Assembly (NCBI GenBank): GCA_019116245.1 | Contig: DXCC01000017.1 | Location: 1 to 64,000, forward strand | Origin: Candidatus Tidjanibacter faecipullorum | GTDB lineage: Bacteria; Bacteroidota; Bacteroidia; Bacteroidales; Rikenellaceae | Direction: 5' to 3' | DNA length: 64,000 bases | Shown here: piece after piece, positions 16,003 to 24,257 of the stretch | Numbering within the stretch: the first letter of the stretch is position 1 | Layout of the letters: every line of letters begins with the position of its first letter | Translations under genes and position numbers: made by a program | The notes under the pieces: generated by a model | Databases searched by the model: none | What the model was told of the DNA's origin: nothing | Seen by the model: the letters and a program-made list of their open reading frames with translations, nothing else

Positions 16003-17901
16003 ATGAGATACGATTACGACGTCATCGTGGTGGGAGGCGGTCATGCCGGATGTGAAGCGGCCATGGCTGCGGCCCGGCTCGGTGCCGAGACGCTGCTCAT
16101 CACGATGGACATGACCAAGTTTGCCAACATGTCGTGCAACCCGGCGGTGGGCGGCGTGGCCAAGGGACAGATCGTACGCGAGATCGATGCGCTGGGCGGC
16201 TGCATGGGATGGATTACCGACCGGACCACGATCCAGTTCCGCATGCTGAACCGCTCGAAGGGGAGTGCCATGTGGAGCCCCCGGGCGCAGTGCGACAAGG
16301 CGCAGTTCTCGGCCCTGTGGCGTCATACGCTGGAGAATACCCCCCGGCTGTCGATCTGGCAGGATACCGTCTGCGATGTGCTGACGGAGCCGTTTTGCAG
16401 AGAAAGCATTGATTGTCAATATGTTATAAAAGGAGTGCGGACCGTGATGGGGATCGAGTTCCGGGCCGGAGCGGTGGTGTTCACCAACGGAACCTTTCTG
16501 AACGGTCTGATGCACATCGGCCGGGCACATGCTCCGGGCGGCCGGGCCGGAGACGGCGTCTCCTACGGACTGACCGAGGCGTTGTGTCGGCTGGGTTTTG
16601 AGACGGGGCGCATGAAGACCGGTACGCCGGCCCGCATCGACGGGCGGTCGGTCGACTTCGGGGCGCTGGAGCCGCAGTATGGCGACGAGGTACCCTCCAA
16701 GTTTTCGTTCCTGCCGTCAAGCCGGCCTGTCGAGCAGCAGCTGCCCTGTTATCTGGTGCACACTTCCCGCAAGGTGCACGATCTGCTGCGCGAAGGATTT
16801 GCCGATTCGCCTCTTTTCAACGGCACCATCCAGGGGGTCGGACCGCGTTACTGTCCCAGCATTGAGGACAAGCTGCGTACGTTTGCCGACAAGGAATCCC
16901 ATCAGCTGTTTCTTGAGCCGGAGGGGCGCGATACGAATGAATATTATCTGAACGGCTTTTCGTCGTCGCTGCCTTACGACGTGCAGATTCGGGCATTGTC
17001 CGAAATTCCCGGATTTGAACAGGTCCAGGTATATCGACCCGGCTATGCGATCGAATATGACTATTTCCCGCCGACTCAGTTGCTGCATACGTTGGAGACC
17101 AAGCGGGTGGCACATCTCTATTTTGCCGGCCAGATCAACGGTACGACCGGCTATGAGGAGGCTGCCGCGCAGGGTATGATGGCGGGCATCAATGCCGTGC
17201 TGAAACTGCAGGGCAGGGAACCTTTCGTGCTGGCGCGCGACGAGGCGTATATCGGTGTTCTGATCGACGATCTGGTGACGAAAGGGGTGGACGAGCCGTA
17301 CCGCATGTTTACCAGCCGGGCGGAGTACCGCATTTTGTTGCGACAGGACAATGCCGACCTGCGTCTGACTCCCAAGGCCATTGCACTCGGTTTAGCCACG
17401 GAGGAGCGGCGCGAAGCCTTCGAACGGAAAAAACAACTTACCGAAGAGCTGGTCGATTTTATCCGTCATCGGAGCGTTGCCAGGGACGAGCTGAATGATT
17501 ATCTGGTGTCGGTTGGCACCAATCCGCTTGACCAGGGGCGTAAACTGTACGATGTGTTGCTGCGCAATGGCGTGACGCTTGACGGATTGATTGCCGCGCT
17601 GCCCGACCTGGCACAATTTGTTGCAGAGAAGGGAATAGACGGAGAAACCATCGAGCAGGCGGAAATTCAGATCAAATACCGCGGATATATCGAGCGCGAA
17701 CGATTTATTGCCGAGAAAATGCGGCGATTGGAGGGAATCCGGCTGCGCCCCGACTTTGACTACCAGTCGCTGACCTCGCTGACCATTGAGGCGCGGCAGA
17801 AGCTTAGCCGTATTCGTCCCGCTACCATCGGGCAGGCATCACGCATTCCGGGTGTTTCTCCGGCGGACATCAATGTGCTGCTGATCTATTTCGGGCGATA
17901 G
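16003..17901 (+). CDS. mnmG: tRNA uridine 5-carboxymethylaminomethyl modification enzyme MnmG (GidA)
   Basis: MnmG, with MnmE, installs the (carboxymethyl)aminomethyl group on wobble U34 of certain tRNAs using FAD, methylene-tetrahydrofolate and glycine or ammonium. The 632-residue protein starts with the FAD-binding VVGGGHAGCEAA at 9-20. It also shows the family segments PAVGGVAKG near residue 47, RYCPSIEDK near residue 284 and GTTGYEEAAAQG near residue 382. mnmE is not in the window. In many bacteria this gene lies close to the replication origin, and here it ends right beside two parS-like sites. Confidence 0.98.
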   Translation: MRYDYDVIVVGGGHAGCEAAMAAARLGAETLLITMDMTKFANMSCNPAVGGVAKGQIVREIDALGGCMGWITDRTTIQFRMLNRSKGSAMWSPRAQCDKAQFSALWRHTLENTPRLSIWQDTVCDVLTEPFCRESIDCQYVIKGVRTVMGIEFRAGAVVFTNGTFLNGLMHIGRAHAPGGRAGDGVSYGLTEALCRLGFETGRMKTGTPARIDGRSVDFGALEPQYGDEVPSKFSFLPSSRPVEQQLPCYLVHTSRKVHDLLREGFADSPLFNGTIQGVGPRYCPSIEDKLRTFADKESHQLFLEPEGRDTNEYYLNGFSSSLPYDVQIRALSEIPGFEQVQVYRPGYAIEYDYFPPTQLLHTLETKRVAHLYFAGQINGTTGYEEAAAQGMMAGINAVLKLQGREPFVLARDEAYIGVLIDDLVTKGVDEPYRMFTSRAEYRILLRQDNADLRLTPKAIALGLATEERREAFERKKQLTEELVDFIRHRSVARDELNDYLVSVGTNPLDQGRKLYDVLLRNGVTLDGLIAALPDLAQFVAEKGIDGETIEQAEIQIKYRGYIERERFIAEKMRRLEGIRLRPDFDYQSLTSLTIEARQKLSRIRPATIGQASRIPGVSPADINVLLIYFGR

Positions 17902-17921
17902 ATAAGCAACTGGATTTTTTG

Positions 17922-17956
17922 GCGGAGTGTTCCACGTGGAACACTCCGCTTTTTTG
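17922..17956 (+). terminator. Terminator of mnmG, a 28-bp perfect palindrome containing a parS site
   Basis: Positions 17922-17949 form a perfect 28-bp palindrome running from GCGGAGTGTT to AACACTCCGC. A run of six T (17950-17955) follows, 20 nt after the mnmG stop codon. The palindrome's core is the parS-like 16-mer described separately, so the same bases may act as RNA hairpin and DNA binding site. Confidence 0.75.
17928..17943. promoter_or_regulatory. parS: parS-like centromere site 1
   Basis: TGTTCCACGTGGAACA is a perfect 16-bp palindrome. It matches the ParB-binding parS sequence known from many bacterial chromosomes (TGTTNCACGTGNAACA type). An identical copy lies 56 bp away. Confidence 0.8.
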
Positions 17957-17983
17957 TGTGGCGGTTGATGGTGGGTCGGCTGT

Positions 17984-17999
17984 TGTTCCACGTGGAACA
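17984..17999. promoter_or_regulatory. parS: parS-like centromere site 2
   Basis: This is a second identical TGTTCCACGTGGAACA, not embedded in a longer hairpin and without a T tract. A terminator role therefore cannot explain it, which strengthens the parS reading of both copies. Confidence 0.8.
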
Positions 18000-18030
18000 A
18001 ATGCGGTGGGTGTTGTTGATGATGATGGGT

Positions 18031-18068
18031 AGAAAAGAAACGGAGCCAATCTCGCGACCGGCTCCGTT
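18031..18068 (-). terminator. Intrinsic terminator of glnS
   Basis: AACGGAGCC (18039-18047) pairs with GGCTCCGTT (18060-18068). Read on the minus strand, the stem is followed by TTCTTTTCT. It lies 24 nt beyond the glnS stop. Confidence 0.75.
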
Positions 18069-18091
18069 CGGGAGTAATAAAGTAGGATTTG

Positions 18092-19774
18092 TTATTTGTC
18101 GGCAATCTTGGCCCACGTGTCTTTCAGACTGACCGTGCGGTTGAAGACCATCTTGCCGGGTTTGGAATCCGGGTCCACACAGAAGTAGCCGATGCGCTCG
18201 AACTGGAACTTGTCGCCGCTCTGGGCGTTCTGCAGGGCCGGTTCGATGAAGGCGCGGCCGATGACCATCGATTCCGGATTGAGGTAGTCGAGGAAGGTTT
18301 TGCCCTCTTCGATGTCGTTCGGGTCCTCTTTGGTGAAGAGGGTGGAGTAGAGGCGTACCTCGGCCTCTTGGGCGTGCGGTACGGACACCCAATGGATGAC
18401 ACCCTTTACACGGCGGCCGTCCGACGACGAACCCTCGCCCGACTGCGGGTCGTAGGTGCAGCGCAGCTCGACGATGTTGCCCTCGCTGTCTTTGATAACT
18501 TCCTCGCATTTAATGAGATAGGCATATCTCAGACGTACTTCCGCACCCGGGGCGAGGCGGTAGTATTTCTTCGGCGGGTTCTCCATGAAGTCGCCCCGCT
18601 CGATGTAGAGCTCGCGCGAGAAGGGAACCTGGCGGGTGCCGGCAGCGGCATCCTCGGGGTTGTTGACGGCGGTGAACATTTCGGTTTTGCCTTCGGGGTA
18701 GTTCGTGATGACCACCTTGATCGGGTCGAGAACGGCCATGCGGCGCTCGGCCGTCTTGTTCAGGTCCTCGCGCACGCAGAACTCCAGCAGGGAGAGGTCG
18801 ATCACGTTGTCGCGTTTGGCCACGCCTACACGGTCGGCAAATGCACGGATCGACGCGGGGGTGTAGCCCTTGCGGCGGAGGGCCGAGATGGTAGGCATAC
18901 GCGGATCATCCCATCCGTTAACTACTTTGCTTTCAACTAATTGAAGCAGTTTTCGCTTGCTCATCACCGTATAGGTGAGGTTCAGACGGGCAAATTCGTA
19001 CTGGTGGCTGGGGAAGATGCCGAGCTGCTGGATGAACCAGTCGTAGAGCGGACGGTGGACGTCGAATTCGAGGGTACAGATCGAGTGGGTGATCTTCTCG
19101 ATCGAATCACTCTGGCCGTGCGCGTAGTCGTACATCGGGTAGATGCACCATTTGTCGCCCGTGCGGTGGTGCGAGGTGTGGATGATGCGGTACATGATCG
19201 GGTCGCGCAGCAGCATGTTGGGATCGGCCATGTCAATCTTGGCGCGGAGCACCTTCTCGCCGTCGGCGAACTCGCCGGCCCGCATGCGGGCGAAGAGGTC
19301 GAGGTTCTCCTCGACGGAACGGTTGCGCCAGGGGCTCTCCTTGCCGGGTTCGGTGACCGTACCGCGCGTGAGGCGGATCTCCTCCTGGGTCTGGTCATCG
19401 ACGTAGGCCAGCCCTTTCTTGATCAGTTCGACGGCCCATTCGTAGAGCTGTTCGAAATAGTCCGATGCGTAGTGTTCCTCGGCCCACTGGAAGCCGAGCC
19501 ACTGGATGTCCGCCTTGATCGAATCGACGTACTCCACATCCTCCTTGACGGGGTTGGTGTCGTCGAATCGGAGGTTGCACTTGCCGTGGTACTTTTCGGC
19601 CAGGCCGAAGTTCAGGCAGATACTCTTGGCGTGGCCGATGTGCAGGTAGCCGTTTGGCTCCGGCGGGAAACGGGTGTGTATGCGGTTGTCCACATTGGCA
19701 ATGTGGTTTTCGATGACTTCCTCCAGAAAGTTCAGGGAACGTTCTTTTCCGGCTGTTTCGTTCGTTGTTGCCAT
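18092..19774 (-). CDS. glnS: Glutamine--tRNA ligase
   Basis: GlnS is the class I synthetase that attaches glutamine to tRNA-Gln directly, so this organism need not rely on the Glu-tRNA amidotransferase route for that tRNA. The 560-residue protein has the HIGH motif HIGH at 45-48 in [15 protein letters not shown] and the KMSKS-like VMSKR at 270-274. A C-terminal anticodon-binding beta-barrel region (about 340-550) includes [18 protein letters not shown]. It is monocistronic, with its own -7 box upstream and a terminator downstream. Confidence 0.98.
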   Translation of the reverse strand: MATTNETAGKERSLNFLEEVIENHIANVDNRIHTRFPPEPNGYLHIGHAKSICLNFGLAEKYHGKCNLRFDDTNPVKEDVEYVDSIKADIQWLGFQWAEEHYASDYFEQLYEWAVELIKKGLAYVDDQTQEEIRLTRGTVTEPGKESPWRNRSVEENLDLFARMRAGEFADGEKVLRAKIDMADPNMLLRDPIMYRIIHTSHHRTGDKWCIYPMYDYAHGQSDSIEKITHSICTLEFDVHRPLYDWFIQQLGIFPSHQYEFARLNLTYTVMSKRKLLQLVESKVVNGWDDPRMPTISALRRKGYTPASIRAFADRVGVAKRDNVIDLSLLEFCVREDLNKTAERRMAVLDPIKVVITNYPEGKTEMFTAVNNPEDAAAGTRQVPFSRELYIERGDFMENPPKKYYRLAPGAEVRLRYAYLIKCEEVIKDSEGNIVELRCTYDPQSGEGSSSDGRRVKGVIHWVSVPHAQEAEVRLYSTLFTKEDPNDIEEGKTFLDYLNPESMVIGRAFIEPALQNAQSGDKFQFERIGYFCVDPDSKPGKMVFNRTVSLKDTWAKIADK

Positions 19775-19793
19775 ATCCTTTGTTGTTATGATG

Positions 19794-19801
19794 CAAATTT
19801 A
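19794..19801 (-). promoter_or_regulatory. -7 box TAAATTTG of glnS
   Basis: The minus strand reads TAAATTTG, an exact TAnnTTTG match, 19 nt upstream of the glnS ATG. Confidence 0.55.
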
Positions 19802-19923
19802 ATCGTTTTCGGGTTTGGGCGGTGATGCGGCGGGCATTTCGGCCCATTTTGCAGCCAAAAAGCGAAGATGCGTGCACGCTCCGGCGGAGCGGATCGGCGG
19901 GGAAAAGGCGGGAGAAGGCGGGG

Positions 19924-20856
19924 TCAGAGTCCCTTGCGGGCCAGGCGCCAGGCCATGCGGTTGTAGAAATCGTGCAACGCGGGGCGCAGGCGGGCGGGCA
20001 GGCGATTGAGCAGGTACAGTTTCCACCAGCCGCGGCGATAGAGGCGCGTATAGGAGAAGATCCGTTCCGTGCGCCGGCCGAAAGCGGTGTCGCCCTTGGC
20101 CGAGAGGGTGAGGGCTTTGCCGATGGCGCAGCGGGCGATGTATTCGTTCCGGTAGGAGTTGCCCTCTTCGGGGCGGTAGAGCTCCTCGAACGAATGGACG
20201 GTCTGTTCGGGCGTATAGATGCCGGCCGAGCGGTTCGAGGCGGAGCGGTTGTAGAGCACCAGCGCTTCGGGCGTGAAGCAGATGGGGTAGTCGGTGGCCA
20301 GCCGGATCCAGAGGTGGAGGTCTTCGCCCAGTTTCATGCCGACGGGGAAGCCGCCTGCGGCCAGCAGTACCTCGCGCGGAATGACGGTGGCCGAGGGCTG
20401 GCAGATGTAACCGGTCATCGCCTCGCGGAAAAAGTCCTCCACGATGCCGCGCCGGTCGGGGTGGCGGCTGGGGGTGATGCGGCCGTTGCTGATGATGTCG
20501 AAAGCGGCGCAGTAGGCCCCGCAGCCGGGCCATGCGGTGATCAGGGCGGCTATCCGCTCCAGATAGTCGGGCCGCCACCGGTCGTCGCCGTCCAGGAAGG
20601 CGATGTAGGGGGCCGAGGCCAGTTCGGCGCCGCGGTTGCGGGCGGCCGAGACGCCGGCATTGGGTTGGCGGACCAGCCGGACGAGCGGCGAGGCACAGGA
20701 CCCGACGATGGCGGCGCTGCGGTCCGTCGAACCGTCGTCCACGACGATGATCTCATGCGGCCGGTGGGTCTGGATCATGACCGAGGCCAGCGTTTCGGCG
20801 ATCTCGCGCTCCTTGTTGTAGAGAGGGATGACGACGGAAAACTCAATGGCGTTCAT
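19924..20856 (-). CDS. Family 2 glycosyltransferase
   Basis: This 310-residue protein has a GT-A fold typical of family 2 enzymes. FSVVIPLYNKE opens the Rossmann-like core, VVDDGSTD (39-45) binds the nucleotide, and DGDD (89-92) is the DXD-type metal site. No membrane helix is evident, so it probably works at the inner face of the membrane on a nucleotide-sugar donor. Its start overlaps the end of the Stealth gene by 14 nt, which points to a shared role in building a surface polysaccharide. Donor and acceptor are not predictable. Confidence 0.92.
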   Translation of the reverse strand: MNAIEFSVVIPLYNKEREIAETLASVMIQTHRPHEIIVVDDGSTDRSAAIVGSCASPLVRLVRQPNAGVSAARNRGAELASAPYIAFLDGDDRWRPDYLERIAALITAWPGCGAYCAAFDIISNGRITPSRHPDRRGIVEDFFREAMTGYICQPSATVIPREVLLAAGGFPVGMKLGEDLHLWIRLATDYPICFTPEALVLYNRSASNRSAGIYTPEQTVHSFEELYRPEEGNSYRNEYIARCAIGKALTLSAKGDTAFGRRTERIFSYTRLYRRGWWKLYLLNRLPARLRPALHDFYNRMAWRLARKGL

Positions 20857-21853
20857 AGCGGCTGGGAGTGGGAAGCAGGCGGGCGAAAGCCGCCTCGAGG
20901 GTGGTGCGTACCTGTTCCGGATGGCGGATGGCGTTGTTGTCGTTGATGCAGATCATGGCGTAGCGGCCCGAGAGCAGGGCGTCGGCGATCGCAGCCGTAC
21001 CCTCATCCGACAGTTTGGTGAGGAGCGTATCGCGCATGCCGACGGGGACAAACCGGCCCGTGGCGAGCTGTTCGTAGCGCACGAGCCATTGTGACAGGTC
21101 GGTAGGCATGCGGAAACGGTGGCGGCAGGTGGCGTCCAGCTCGTCGAACTCCTCCTCCCACAGCGTGTTGAACGTGCTCTTCAGAAAGGGCTGGGGCATG
21201 TGGTGGTCCTTCATCCCGGGGAAGAAGCTCCACGGCAGCAGGGAGGCGCTTTTCAACAGGTCGGCCAACGGATAGCGGGGGCTGAACCACTTGCCCGGCG
21301 CGGCGGCCATGACCTGCCGCTTGGCGTGGCGGCGGTTGATAACGCGCATGCACTCGAGGACGTTGTGACCGGCGCGCTCCTGCGGAATGATGCTCAGCCG
21401 CGCCATGTCGGCCGGCGTTCCGCCGCGGAAGAAGCGTTCGGGGGCGACGGGGCGGCACAGGAAGGTGTCGTCGTTGAAATAGACGAACCGCTCGGAGAGC
21501 CCCTCGATGCGGTGCATGTTGAGCTCGATGGGGCAGGAGCTGAAGGTCGGCCGGTAGGCGTCGGGGATGAACTCCTCGTGGCGGACGACGTGCAGGCGCG
21601 GATGGGTCTCGTCGAGCCATTCGGGCAGGTGGCCCCAGGTGAGCAGATGGATGCGGTTGACCCACGGGGCAAACCGCTCGACGGCGCGGAACCAGTAGCG
21701 GAGCGTGCCCCAGTCGCGGTAGCGTTCGGGGGAGTCGTCTGCCTGCGCATCGTCGTCGCGGCGGCGCCAGCGGTTCATCTCCGCCCGCCAGGCGGGGTCG
21801 GAGTCGTCCACCCAGGGCAGGACGAAGTCGATGGGTTCGTGAGGGCCGTTCAT
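20843..21853 (-). CDS. Stealth-family sugar-phosphate transferase
   Basis: The 336-residue protein matches the Stealth family (related to the human GlcNAc-1-phosphotransferase GNPTAB), which transfers sugar-1-phosphate in capsule-like phosphoglycan synthesis. CR1 is the N-terminal IDFVLPWVDDSDPAW (8-22). CR2 covers about 43-80 (RYRDWGTLRYWFRAVERF) and CR3 about 118-142 (NMHRIEGLSERFVYFNDDTF). The C-terminal region would hold CR4. The aspartates of WVDDSD and FNDD are the expected metal and donor ligands. It forms a two-gene operon with the GT2 gene; no other capsule genes are adjacent. Confidence 0.9.
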   Translation of the reverse strand: MNGPHEPIDFVLPWVDDSDPAWRAEMNRWRRRDDDAQADDSPERYRDWGTLRYWFRAVERFAPWVNRIHLLTWGHLPEWLDETHPRLHVVRHEEFIPDAYRPTFSSCPIELNMHRIEGLSERFVYFNDDTFLCRPVAPERFFRGGTPADMARLSIIPQERAGHNVLECMRVINRRHAKRQVMAAAPGKWFSPRYPLADLLKSASLLPWSFFPGMKDHHMPQPFLKSTFNTLWEEEFDELDATCRHRFRMPTDLSQWLVRYEQLATGRFVPVGMRDTLLTKLSDEGTAAIADALLSGRYAMICINDNNAIRHPEQVRTTLEAAFARLLPTPSRYERH

Positions 21854-21875
21854 GCGTCGTGTCGAAAAGATTGCC

Positions 21876-21883
21876 TAAAGATA
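21876..21883 (-). promoter_or_regulatory. -7-like box TATCTTTA of the Stealth-GT operon
   Basis: The minus strand reads TATCTTTA, one base from TAnnTTTG, 22 nt before the Stealth ATG. No -33 element is clear. Confidence 0.35.
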
Positions 21884-21956
21884 CGAAAAACATTCCGGCC
21901 TGCCATCGTCCGGGCGCTTGTCCGGCCGGCAGTCGCCGCAGCGCCGGAGCCGTCAT

Positions 21957-21989
21957 GCAAAACGGCAGGCTTTCGGTAAGCCTGCCGTT
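21957..21989 (-). terminator. Terminator after the PepSY-like gene
   Basis: AACGGCAGGCTT (21961-21972) pairs perfectly with AAGCCTGCCGTT (21978-21989), a 12-bp stem with a 5-nt loop. On the minus strand it is followed by a short TTTT. It sits 29 nt after the stop codon. Confidence 0.65.
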
Positions 21990-22018
21990 CTGGAAATGGG
22001 CGCAATCGTTCCGGACGG

Positions 22019-22462
22019 TTAGTCGTCGATGTCGATCACGTTGAAGTTGCGGTCGAAGGTGAGCTCCCACCGGTTGGAGAGCTGCACCTCATAGCTGTGC
22101 TGGTCGCGTTCGATGCCCACAATCGCCACGGTGGCATCCCAGTCGTGCACATAGTTCTGGATCGGTTCGGGCACGATGGCGGCCGGTACGGCCTGGCCGC
22201 TACGGCACTTTACCTCGGTCCAGGCACCGTTGCGGTCGAATTCGACGCGGTCGCCGTTCATGAAGACTACCTCGTAGCTTTTATCGAACAGGTCGGTCTC
22301 CTGGGTGATCATGGCCGTCTTGAGGTCGTTGAAATAGGTCTTGACGAACTGCTGGGCCTGTTTGGGCAGCTGTTTCATCGGAATGGCACGTTCATCGTTG
22401 TCGGCGGATGCTGCCGTGTGGAGGGCCAGGAGGCCGAGCAGCAGAAGTGTGATCTTTTTCAT
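22019..22462 (-). CDS. PepSY-like periplasmic protein
   Basis: The 147-residue product starts with a signal peptide (MKKITLLLLGLLALHTAASA). Two repeats of the PepSY-like type follow (roughly 28-85 and 90-147), each with a helix and a beta-sheet carrying patterns such as YEVVFMNGDRVEFDRNG and YEVQLSNRWELTFDRN. This family (PF11396 type, abundant in Bacteroidota) is periplasmic and of unknown molecular function. The start at 22462 is chosen because the signal peptide begins there; upstream in-frame ATGs at 22474 and 22513 would add a polar extension. Its nearest neighbours are unrelated. Confidence 0.82.
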   Translation of the reverse strand: MKKITLLLLGLLALHTAASADNDERAIPMKQLPKQAQQFVKTYFNDLKTAMITQETDLFDKSYEVVFMNGDRVEFDRNGAWTEVKCRSGQAVPAAIVPEPIQNYVHDWDATVAIVGIERDQHSYEVQLSNRWELTFDRNFNVIDIDD

Positions 22463-22591
22463 GATGGTTTGCATATTTAAGATGGTTGTGTAGTGTACCC
22501 TTGTGCGGGGCATCGTTTTAAAATTATGTGAAATAATTCGTTTTGCTAAATGGAATCACCGGTAACGCAATCCACCATAACGTATTCGATG

Positions 22592-23536
22592 TTATTCGAT
22601 GGCTTGGATGTTGGTAAAGTGGCTCCAGCCTTCCGCGGCGTGGTAAGCATCGATGCTCTCTGCCGGAACACTTACCGGCATGTCTTCCGGAAACGTCAGC
22701 CATGTGTTCGGGGCTTTTGGCGGCACGACAGCATAGCAGATAACTGACAGGTTCGAGCTGCCAGTGCCGAAAGCAAATTCTCCGATGCGTTGCAGGGTCG
22801 AGGGCAGTACGGCGGTGCGCAGCGAGGGGCAGTTCGTAAAGGCGAGGTCGTTGATTGCGATGACTCCGTTGGGTATATTGATTTCGGCCAAGGATCTGCA
22901 TTCGCAGAATGCCTGAGACGAAATTTCGGATAGTGTGGAAGGGAGCGTTACGTCGGAAAGTGCCGAACAACCGTTGAAAACCTTTTCTCCGATCGTTTGC
23001 ACCCCTTCCGGAAGACGTATTGCGCTCAGCGAAGAGCAGGCCTGGAACGCTTTTGCGCCGATGGTTTGCACGGTCGCAGGCAGTTCGATGGACTGTAGAG
23101 CCGAGCAGGCATCGAAGGCGCTGTCACCGATCGAGGTGAGTTGCGGTGGCAATACGATGGAGGTCAACTGACGGCACTCGGCAAATGCATTGGTTTTGAT
23201 GGCAGTGATATGCTGACAGGCGCTCAGATCGATCGTCGTGATGTTCGTCGCGCCGCATGCGATGGTATTCAGGTTGGTGAACTGTTCGATGCCCTGTAAT
23301 GAAGTGATTTCGGGATCGGAGAGGATGATCCGTTCGACGGCGTCGGCTTCGGCGCGGGAGAGTTTGCCGTCGGCATCGGTGTCGAAATTTGTTAGACAAA
23401 ATTGGCGGAAGAGCGGGTCTTCCATTTTGACGGAAAGGTCGTCGGTGGGAAGAGGTTGTGGATCCTCTGACTTGGTGTTACAGGCTCCTGCCAGTAAGGA
23501 TATGGTCAGGAGCGTTACCTGGAGCATTCGTTTCAT
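22592..23536 (-). CDS. BspA-type leucine-rich repeat lipoprotein with an EF-hand-like loop
   Basis: This 314-residue predicted surface lipoprotein has lipobox AGAC (Cys19). Next comes a short segment with a calcium-loop pattern D-x-D-x-D-G-x-L-S-x-x-E at 52-63. About eight LRR_5/BspA repeats follow (about 85-290), with cores such as LPATVQTIGAKAFQACSSL. BspA-like proteins of oral and gut Bacteroidota bind host matrix or other bacteria. A C-terminal segment (265-314) of the VPAESIDAYHAAEGW type usually caps these repeats. The gene stands alone between divergent or unrelated genes. The ligand is unknown. Confidence 0.88.
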   Translation of the reverse strand: MKRMLQVTLLTISLLAGACNTKSEDPQPLPTDDLSVKMEDPLFRQFCLTNFDTDADGKLSRAEADAVERIILSDPEITSLQGIEQFTNLNTIACGATNITTIDLSACQHITAIKTNAFAECRQLTSIVLPPQLTSIGDSAFDACSALQSIELPATVQTIGAKAFQACSSLSAIRLPEGVQTIGEKVFNGCSALSDVTLPSTLSEISSQAFCECRSLAEINIPNGVIAINDLAFTNCPSLRTAVLPSTLQRIGEFAFGTGSSNLSVICYAVVPPKAPNTWLTFPEDMPVSVPAESIDAYHAAEGWSHFTNIQAIE

Positions 23537-23827
23537 GGCTTTAGATTTTTAAATGTTAGTCTTTGTTTGGTTGGATATTTTTGTAAAAATATATAATTAA
23601 TATCTTTTTTGCAAAACATATGTTGGTTGTTGTGACTGTGGAGATATGGCTGTGGCTGCCGGTTTATCGATCGAAAACGGTTGCTTGGGGGGCGTGTTTT
23701 TACAGAACAGGCTGCCCTTGTCGATTGTCGGACCTGCAGTTACCGGCAGACACTATTTATTTTCAGAATATAGGCTTCGCTTGGCAGAAACCTCATGTGA
23801 GCATGGCTTTCTGCACTCGCCTTGCAC

Positions 23828-23835
23828 TATATTTG
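23828..23835 (+). promoter_or_regulatory. Upstream -7 box TATATTTG
   Basis: TATATTTG matches TAnnTTTG, 74 nt before the SUI1-type ATG. It may be a second promoter for the same unit. Confidence 0.4.
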
Positions 23836-23881
23836 TAAAATAGTTAGCGGTGGGGCAGTACATACTCCGCCCGCCGCTGTG

Positions 23882-23889
23882 TACCTTTG
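23882..23889 (+). promoter_or_regulatory. -7 box TACCTTTG of the SUI1-type gene
   Basis: TACCTTTG matches TAnnTTTG, 20 nt before the ATG at 23910. It overlaps the longer reading frame's N-terminal codons and so argues for the shorter start. Confidence 0.5.
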
Positions 23890-23909
23890 ATCCAAAGCAA
23901 TTAGCGGAT

Positions 23910-24257
23910 ATGGCAGACAATGACTGGAAGTCGCGGCTGAATGTGGTCTATTCCACCAATCCCGACTTCAAATACCAGACCGAAGAACCCGAACGGGAGG
24001 AGACGCTGCCGCCCGGGCAGCAGAACCTGCGCGTATGGCTCGACCGCCGGGCGCGCGCCGGCAAGCAGGTGACGCTCGTCAAGGGGTTCGTGGGCAGCGA
24101 CGACGACCTGAAGGCGCTCGCAGCCATGCTCAAGAGCAAGTGCGGCGTAGGCGGAACGGCCAAGGAGGGCGAGATCGTCATTCAGGGCGATTTCCGCGAC
24201 CGGGTGGTCGATCTGCTCGTCAAGGCGGGATACAAGGCTAAAAAAGCGGGCGGATGA
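23910..24257 (+). CDS. SUI1/YciH-type translation initiation factor homologue
   Basis: This 115-residue protein belongs to the SUI1/eIF1 family (YciH in E. coli), which can bind the small ribosomal subunit and influence start-codon fidelity. The C-terminal fold is clear: VTLVKGFVG near residue 55, the glycine-rich CGVGGTAKEGEIVIQGD near residue 80, and the helix DRVVDLLVKAGYK at the end. The start MADNDWKSRL is chosen over an in-frame ATG 60 nt upstream because a -7 box lies between them. The stop overlaps the start of the large metalloprotease-like gene by 4 nt. Confidence 0.9.
   Translation: MADNDWKSRLNVVYSTNPDFKYQTEEPEREETLPPGQQNLRVWLDRRARAGKQVTLVKGFVGSDDDLKALAAMLKSKCGVGGTAKEGEIVIQGDFRDRVVDLLVKAGYKAKKAGG

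Larger units (their letters stand above)
23537..23909. other. Gene-free stretch between the LRR gene and the SUI1-type gene
   Basis: The 373 bases start with a very AT-rich stretch (about 23548-23620) that presumably holds the promoter of the minus-strand LRR gene. They end with two -7-type boxes for the + strand genes. The short open frames at 23620-23843 have no signal, motif or ribosome binding site that would support a gene. I see no RNA gene or repeat. Confidence 0.6.

Noticed and set aside
17886-18509. 207-codon minus-strand frame over the parS sites and glnS 3' end
   Set aside because: It overlaps glnS in another frame, crosses the terminators and parS sites, and is Arg/His/Pro-rich without motifs.
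23620-23843. Two short + strand frames upstream of the SUI1-type gene
   Set aside because: They have no ribosome binding site or upstream promoter box; Trp/Cys-rich composition and overlap in two frames suggest chance.
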